10,549 bases of DNA from Clostridia bacterium (GTDB taxonomy: Bacteria; Bacillota; Clostridia; Oscillospirales; CAG-272). This document shows positions 6,240-10,549 of this stretch, piece by piece. A program made the position numbers and the translations under genes. Below the pieces are notes generated by a model, which worked only from the letters and a program-made list of their open reading frames with translations, searched no databases and was not told the DNA's origin. Positions within the stretch are counted from its first letter, which is position 1; every line of letters starts with the position of its first letter. The DNA lies in contig JAFOAB010000360.1 of NCBI GenBank assembly GCA_017382555.1, positions 1 to 10,549 of the forward strand. The letters run 5' to 3'.

Positions 6240-7672
6240 GCTTCAAGCTTGGTATGGGCAAGGTAAGTGTTGAAGAAATATGCGCTCTTTGTAAGAAAAG
6301 CGCGGTTTATTACGGCGGTAATCAGATTTTCGTTACCGGTGTTGAGACCGATTCGCGAAAGATAGAAGAGGGCGATATTTTCGTTGCCGTAAAGGGTGAA
6401 AGAGTTGACGGCGCGGATTTTGCCTCGTCTGCCGTTTTAAGCGGTGCTACCTGTGTTATTTCCACCCGTCCTCCGGAAAAGGCCGAGGAGCTTGGCAGGG
6501 CCTTTGCGTTTATACAGAGCGATGATCCCGTTGAAACTTTGTCCTGCCTTGCGCGCGAGTATAAAAAGCAGAGAGCAATCAAAACCGTTGCCGTAACGGG
6601 TAGCGTGGGAAAAACTACCACGAAGGAAATGATTGCATCCGTGCTTTCAACGCGCTATAATGTTGGTAAAACAGCAGGTAACTTAAATACCGATATCGGT
6701 CTTTCCGTTACCGTACTCGGGTTTGACGAATCGGTTGACACCGCTGTTCTTGAAATGGGTATGAGCGGACTTGGTGAGATCGAGCGTCTCTCTCTTATTG
6801 CAGAACCGGACTTTGGTGTAATTACGAATATCGGCACCTCTCACATTGAGTTTTTGAAGACGCGAGAAAATATTGCAAAGGCAAAAACAGAGATCGTTGC
6901 GGGTATGAGCGAGGATGGAGTGCTTGTCGTTCTCGGTGACGAGCCGCTTCTCAAGCCCATCCGTGAATCAAGAAAGAATACCGTAAGCATTGCAATATAC
7001 AGCGATGATGCCGAATATAAGGCGGAGAACATAGTAAGCAAGGATATGCATACTGAGTTTGATCTAGTTTACGGTAAGGGCAGACTTAACGGCATAAAGC
7101 TTCCCGTCATCGGTCTTCACCACGTCTACGGTGCCTTGTTTGCTTGCGCGATCGGTGAGCGCTTCGGTCTTACAGAGGATGATATAAGACTTGGCCTTTC
7201 AAGATTCAACAACGCCGATATGCGCCAGAGCATATCCGACGTTTGCGGAGTTACCGTTATTGATGCAAGCTATAACGCCAGCCCTGAATCTATGAGAGCA
7301 AGCCTCAGTGTGCTTTGCGAAGTTGCAGAGCAGAAGAATGCAAGAAAATTTGCGCTTCTCGGTGATATGTTCGAGCTTGGTGATGAAACGAGACCCCAGC
7401 ACGAGAAGCTCGGTGAATACGTTGCGGGACTCGGTCTTGACGGTCTTATTACGTTTGGTATTGCATCTATATGCACCGCCGATTCGGCACAGAAAAACGG
7501 CATGAGCGCCGAGAAGATAATAAGCGAAATCAATCCTGCGGCCGCAGAGGAATGCGCAAGGAAGCTTGCCTCCGTTTTAAAGAAGGGTGACATCCTCCTT
7601 GTTAAGGCAAGCAGAGGAATGGCGGCAGAAAAGGTTATTAAGTTTTTAAAAGAAAACGGCATCGACAACTGA
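6236..7672 (+). CDS. murF: UDP-N-acetylmuramoyl-tripeptide--D-alanyl-D-alanine ligase MurF
   Basis: This 478-residue Mur ligase joins D-Ala-D-Ala to the UDP-MurNAc tripeptide, completing the cytoplasmic pentapeptide precursor. Visible marks are the N-terminal substrate domain with TDSRKIEEGDIFVAVKGE (38-55), the ATP loop TGSVGKTTTKE (121-131), TAGNLNTDIG (146-155), LEMGMSGLGEI (172-182), ITNIGTSHIE (196-205), and the C-terminal domain with DASYNASPESM (343-353) and LLGDMFELGD (374-383). The length is usual for MurF. The motif normally written GxHNxxNAL reads GLHHVYGAL (293-301) and the usual NNDIGLP reads NTDIGLS, so two conserved spots differ, while the core catalytic motifs are intact. An in-frame ATG at 6227 would add three residues, but it falls within the Shine-Dalgarno, so 6236 is chosen. 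The gene lies 19 bp before mraY. Confidence 0.96.
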   Translation: MSFKLGMGKVSVEEICALCKKSAVYYGGNQIFVTGVETDSRKIEEGDIFVAVKGERVDGADFASSAVLSGATCVISTRPPEKAEELGRAFAFIQSDDPVETLSCLAREYKKQRAIKTVAVTGSVGKTTTKEMIASVLSTRYNVGKTAGNLNTDIGLSVTVLGFDESVDTAVLEMGMSGLGEIERLSLIAEPDFGVITNIGTSHIEFLKTRENIAKAKTEIVAGMSEDGVLVVLGDEPLLKPIRESRKNTVSIAIYSDDAEYKAENIVSKDMHTEFDLVYGKGRLNGIKLPVIGLHHVYGALFACAIGERFGLTEDDIRLGLSRFNNADMRQSISDVCGVTVIDASYNASPESMRASLSVLCEVAEQKNARKFALLGDMFELGDETRPQHEKLGEYVAGLGLDGLITFGIASICTADSAQKNGMSAEKIISEINPAAAEECARKLASVLKKGDILLVKASRGMAAEKVIKFLKENGIDN

Positions 7673-7691
7673 TACCGCGGAGGAACGTACT

Positions 7692-8684
7692 ATGGGAATT
7701 TACGGCTACTTTGGCGTAATGACTTGCTTGACTTTCGTGCTTACTGCGCTTATTACAAGAAAGCTTATACCGATACTTAAAAGTAAAAAAATGGGACAGA
7801 AGATACTCGAAATCGGTCCTCGTTGGCATAAATCCAAGGAAGGCACTCCCCAAATGGGCGGTCTTGCCTTCTTCTGCGTGATAACCCTCCTGGGCGGTGT
7901 TCTTCTCCTTACCGCCGCCCTCGGTGGGGTAGCCGACAGAAATATGTGCATCGGCGGTGCGCTTGCACTTTTTCTCGGTACAGCAAACGGATTTGTTGGA
8001 ATGTTTGACGATTGGCGTAAGCTCCAGAAAAAGCAGAATGAAGGACTTACAGCCTCTCAAAAATACCTTTTGCAGGTTCTTTGCGCAGGGCTTTATCTTG
8101 CAGGAATGAAGGCGGCAGGTCTTGTTGACGGAATACTCCGCATTCCTTTTACATCCATCGAATTAAATCTCGGATTCGGCTATTTCTTTATTGCGCTCAT
8201 TCTTATAACGGGAATTGTTAACGCAGTAAATCTTACCGACGGAATCGACGGCCTTCTTTGCATGATCTCCTTTGTTATCGGTGGCTTTTTGCTGCTTGCG
8301 GCAATAAAAACCTCGAATATCCCGCTTGCGATAGTATCATCCGGTATTATCGGCGGTGTGCTTGGCTTCCTTGTATATAATTACCATCCCGCGCGTGTTT
8401 TTATGGGTGACACGGGCTCTCTTTACCTCGGCGGTCTTTTTGCCGGTACTGCGTTTATGCTCGCACAGCCCTTTTTGATCTTTATTTACGGAATTATTTT
8501 TATGGTAGAGGCGGCGTCTGTTATTATACAGGTTGGCTGCTATAAGCTTACCAAAAAGCGTGTGTTTAAAATGGCTCCCATTCACCATCATTTTGAAATG
8601 TGCGGTTGGGGCGAGCTTAAAATCGGCTACGTATTTGCGGCTGTTACAGCAGTTGCATCTGTGATATCTTACTTTGCTATCTGA
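7692..8684 (+). CDS. mraY: Phospho-N-acetylmuramoyl-pentapeptide-transferase MraY
   Basis: This 330-residue polytopic membrane enzyme transfers phospho-MurNAc-pentapeptide to undecaprenyl phosphate, making lipid I on the cytoplasmic face. Around ten hydrophobic segments can be traced. Signature sites include GTPQMGG (51-57), the DDxxK motif in GMFDDWRK (103-110), NAVNLTDGIDGL (177-188), the FMGDTGSLYLGG segment (237-248, with the catalytic-type Asp240), and the cytoplasmic APIHHHFE motif (295-302). The length matches Gram-positive MraY proteins. GGAGGA (7679-7684) is 7 bases before ATG 7692. In most dcw clusters murD follows mraY, but here ftsW follows after only 11 bp. Confidence 0.97.
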   Translation: MGIYGYFGVMTCLTFVLTALITRKLIPILKSKKMGQKILEIGPRWHKSKEGTPQMGGLAFFCVITLLGGVLLLTAALGGVADRNMCIGGALALFLGTANGFVGMFDDWRKLQKKQNEGLTASQKYLLQVLCAGLYLAGMKAAGLVDGILRIPFTSIELNLGFGYFFIALILITGIVNAVNLTDGIDGLLCMISFVIGGFLLLAAIKTSNIPLAIVSSGIIGGVLGFLVYNYHPARVFMGDTGSLYLGGLFAGTAFMLAQPFLIFIYGIIFMVEAASVIIQVGCYKLTKKRVFKMAPIHHHFEMCGWGELKIGYVFAAVTAVASVISYFAI

Positions 8685-8695
8685 TTGGAGTAAAA

Positions 8696-10012
8696 ATGAG
8701 AAGAAAGACCGTTGATCCGAGGAAGGAGGGAAGGGCGCTCCTTCTGCCAAACGAAACAAAGCAGCAGTCCGAGCTGATTGAAAATATCAATCATCCCGTA
8801 TCCCGAAATCCCGAGATGAAGGTGAAGGGCGAGGTTGGTGAGCTTACCATGCGCCGCTCCGGATTTGACACGGTTTACTTCGTTTTGGTTCTTATTTTGC
8901 TTGTTTTCGGCTCGATAATGGTTTTTTCCGCGAGCTACGCAGACGCACTTGCGAGATTTGACGATAGCTTCTATTTCGCAAGAAAACAGCTTGGATTCGT
9001 GGCTTTAGCTATGTGTATAATGCCTATTGTCGGTGCTTTGCCTTATAAGCTGTATTATAAGATGACAAAGTGGTTGTATTTGCTGACTCTCGGTCTTCTC
9101 CTTTTGGTTCTCGTTATCGGCTTTGCGGGTGGCGGCGCACAGCGTTGGTTCTCCGTGTTCGGTGTTTCCGTTCAGCCCTCCGAGATTGCTAAGGTAACCC
9201 TGGTTATGACACTGGCAAGCTTTATAAGCAGAAATAAGGACAGAGTGCTTGCATATAAGAAAAACCGTGCGCTTTCCGGTCTTGAATACAGAATTACAAA
9301 GCGCAAGAACAGAAGAACGTCCTTCCTATACGGAATTGTTATTCCGCTTGCGATCGTTGGCTGTGTTGATATTCTCGTAATGCTGGAAAAGCATATATCG
9401 GGACTTGCTATCATAACGATGCTTTCGCTTATCGTTATGTTTTATGCGGGCAGTAACTGGCGCTGGCTCGTCGCCATCGGTCTTATCGGTGCAAGTGCAA
9501 TTATACTTCTGATAACCGTATTTCCGTACGCTGTGGATCGTGTGCTCGTTTGGCGCGATCCGTACGAATACCGTCTTGACGGCGGATGGCAGACCATACA
9601 GGGGCTTTATGCAATCGGCTCCGGTGGTCCTTACGGTCTCGGTCTTGGGCAAAGCCGACTTAAATACAGCTACGTTTCTCAGCCTCATAACGATTTTATA
9701 TTTACCATAGTTTGCGAGGAGCTTGGATTTATCGGAGCTGTTTCCGTTATGATTCTGTTCGGTCTCCTTGTTTGGCGCGGTATGTATATTGCTAAAAAAG
9801 CCCCCGATGCATTTGCAAGCATCACGGCGTTCGGAATTTCCGCGCATATCGCAATTCAGGTTCTTTTGAACATTGCGGTTGTAACAAATACGATACCAAA
9901 CACGGGTATTTCCTTACCGTTTTTCAGCTACGGAGGCTCATCGCTTCTCGTGCTTTCGGCGGAAATGGGAATTATGCTCTCCATATCCCGTTATTCATAC
10001 ATCAGAAAGTGA
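8696..10012 (+). CDS. ftsW: SEDS-family peptidoglycan polymerase FtsW (FtsW/SpoVE type)
   Basis: This 438-residue multi-pass membrane protein is a SEDS glycosyltransferase that polymerises lipid II, normally with a class B PBP. After a hydrophilic, charged N-terminal tail of about 55 residues come about ten membrane segments from residue 58 on. Family motifs are GGGAQRWFSVFGVSVQPSEIAK (split here: GGGAQRWF at 145-152 and QPSEIAK at 160-166), WRDPYEYRLDGGWQTIQGL (286-304), GSGGPYGLGLGQS (308-320), NDFIFTIVCEELGF (332-345, with the catalytic-type Asp333) and SLPFFSYGGSS (406-416). The usual (E/Q)PHLSG-like motif reads LEKHISG (230-236), lacking the Pro. A long basic loop (about 180-208) is probably cytoplasmic. 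TTGGAG is 5 bases before ATG 8696. Later Met codons at 8816 and 8849 would shorten the tail but have weaker upstream sites. FtsW and SpoVE cannot be told apart here. Confidence 0.95.
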   Translation: MRRKTVDPRKEGRALLLPNETKQQSELIENINHPVSRNPEMKVKGEVGELTMRRSGFDTVYFVLVLILLVFGSIMVFSASYADALARFDDSFYFARKQLGFVALAMCIMPIVGALPYKLYYKMTKWLYLLTLGLLLLVLVIGFAGGGAQRWFSVFGVSVQPSEIAKVTLVMTLASFISRNKDRVLAYKKNRALSGLEYRITKRKNRRTSFLYGIVIPLAIVGCVDILVMLEKHISGLAIITMLSLIVMFYAGSNWRWLVAIGLIGASAIILLITVFPYAVDRVLVWRDPYEYRLDGGWQTIQGLYAIGSGGPYGLGLGQSRLKYSYVSQPHNDFIFTIVCEELGFIGAVSVMILFGLLVWRGMYIAKKAPDAFASITAFGISAHIAIQVLLNIAVVTNTIPNTGISLPFFSYGGSSLLVLSAEMGIMLSISRYSYIRK

Positions 10013-10018
10013 TAAGAC

Positions 10019-10549
10019 ATGAGATACTTACTTACAGGCGGAGGAACCGCCGGACACATTAATCCCGCCCTTGCGATTGCGGACACAATTAAGGCAAACG
10101 ACGCCGATGCCGTAATCGCTTACGTCGGAACTCCTACCGGTATGGAAAATACCCTCGTCGGCAGAGAAGGGTATAAGATGTACCACGTTGACGTCAAGGG
10201 CTTTCAAAGAAGCCTTTCTTTAAAAAACATCAAGGCGATCTGGCTTGCGCTCACCTCTCCCAAAAGAGCGGAGGAGGTTATTGAGGATTTTAAGCCCGAT
10301 TGCGTTATAGGTACGGGTGGATACGTAAGCTGGCCTGTCCTTGTTGCCGCAGGTAAAAAGGGTATACCGTGCGCTGTACATGAGGCAAACGCGGTACCCG
10401 GAATGACCGTCGCTATGGCAGAAAAGTACGTTGACAGAGTTTTTCTTAACTTTGCTGAAACGGGTAAAAAGCTTAAATATCCTAAAAAGCATATGCACGT
10501 AGGATGTCCTCTGCGCGGAGGCTTCTCCGTACCGAATGGCGAAAGTGCC
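10019..10549 (+). CDS. murG: UDP-N-acetylglucosamine--lipid I GlcNAc transferase MurG (partial, 3' end outside window)
   Basis: The first 177 residues of MurG are present and the frame is still open at the window end. The full family length is about 350-370, so roughly the N-terminal half is seen. MurG is a peripheral membrane GT-B glycosyltransferase that adds GlcNAc to lipid I to make lipid II. Seen in order are the glycine-rich loop LLTGGGTAGHINPALAIA (4-21), VGTPTGMEN (36-44), IGTGGYVSWPVLVAA (97-111) and HEANAVPG (121-128, family form HE(Q/S)N). VGCPLR (161-166) stands where TGNPVR is usual. It starts 6 bp after the ftsW stop with only a weak Shine-Dalgarno, so translation may be coupled to ftsW. 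The glycine-rich loop close after the Met supports this start. Confidence 0.96.
   Translation, partial: MRYLLTGGGTAGHINPALAIADTIKANDADAVIAYVGTPTGMENTLVGREGYKMYHVDVKGFQRSLSLKNIKAIWLALTSPKRAEEVIEDFKPDCVIGTGGYVSWPVLVAAGKKGIPCAVHEANAVPGMTVAMAEKYVDRVFLNFAETGKKLKYPKKHMHVGCPLRGGFSVPNGESA

Overview
The window is the front part of a division and cell-wall (dcw) gene cluster. Eight complete genes and the start of a ninth all lie on the + strand. The order is mraZ, rsmH (mraW), an ftsL-like gene, a class B penicillin-binding protein with two PASTA repeats, murE, murF, mraY, ftsW (SEDS family) and murG, which is cut by the window end. This order, the PASTA-bearing PBP, the Firmicutes-style Cys-rich stretch in RsmH and the AGGAGG-like ribosome binding sites point to a Firmicute of the class Clostridia, perhaps an Oscillospiraceae-like lineage. 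That placement is inferred from family features only. The DNPR motif of MurE predicts a meso-diaminopimelate peptidoglycan.

Layout. Bases 1-279 hold no supported gene. They contain a strong rho-independent terminator hairpin (80-117), a near-consensus sigma-A-type promoter (TTGAAA, 17 bp, TATAAT; 182-210), and directly after it five 10-bp units (216-265) that look like MraZ operator boxes. The genes then follow closely. Most junctions are under 20 bp, and murE and murF overlap by an ATGA. The two wider gaps are 95 bp between ftsL and the PBP gene, which holds a 13-bp hairpin without a U tract, and 42 bp between the PBP gene and murE. No terminator is visible inside the cluster, so one long transcript from the mraZ promoter is the simplest reading.

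How the genes work together. MurE and MurF add meso-DAP and D-Ala-D-Ala to the UDP-MurNAc peptide in the cytoplasm. MraY moves the product onto undecaprenyl phosphate (lipid I), and MurG adds GlcNAc (lipid II). FtsW polymerises flipped lipid II and the PBP cross-links it at the septum, with the FtsL-like protein as a membrane partner. MraZ probably represses the cluster from its own promoter, and RsmH methylates 16S rRNA.

Points worth a second look are the five-unit MraZ box array, the absence of murD from its usual place between mraY and ftsW, the long cytoplasmic N-terminus of the FtsL-like protein, the ftsL-PBP intergenic hairpin, and a few changes in normally conserved motifs (MraZ first DxxGR, MurF adenine-side motif, FtsW extracytoplasmic motif). 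I see no mobile element, CRISPR array, RNA gene or novel gene system. This is mostly a conserved housekeeping region.
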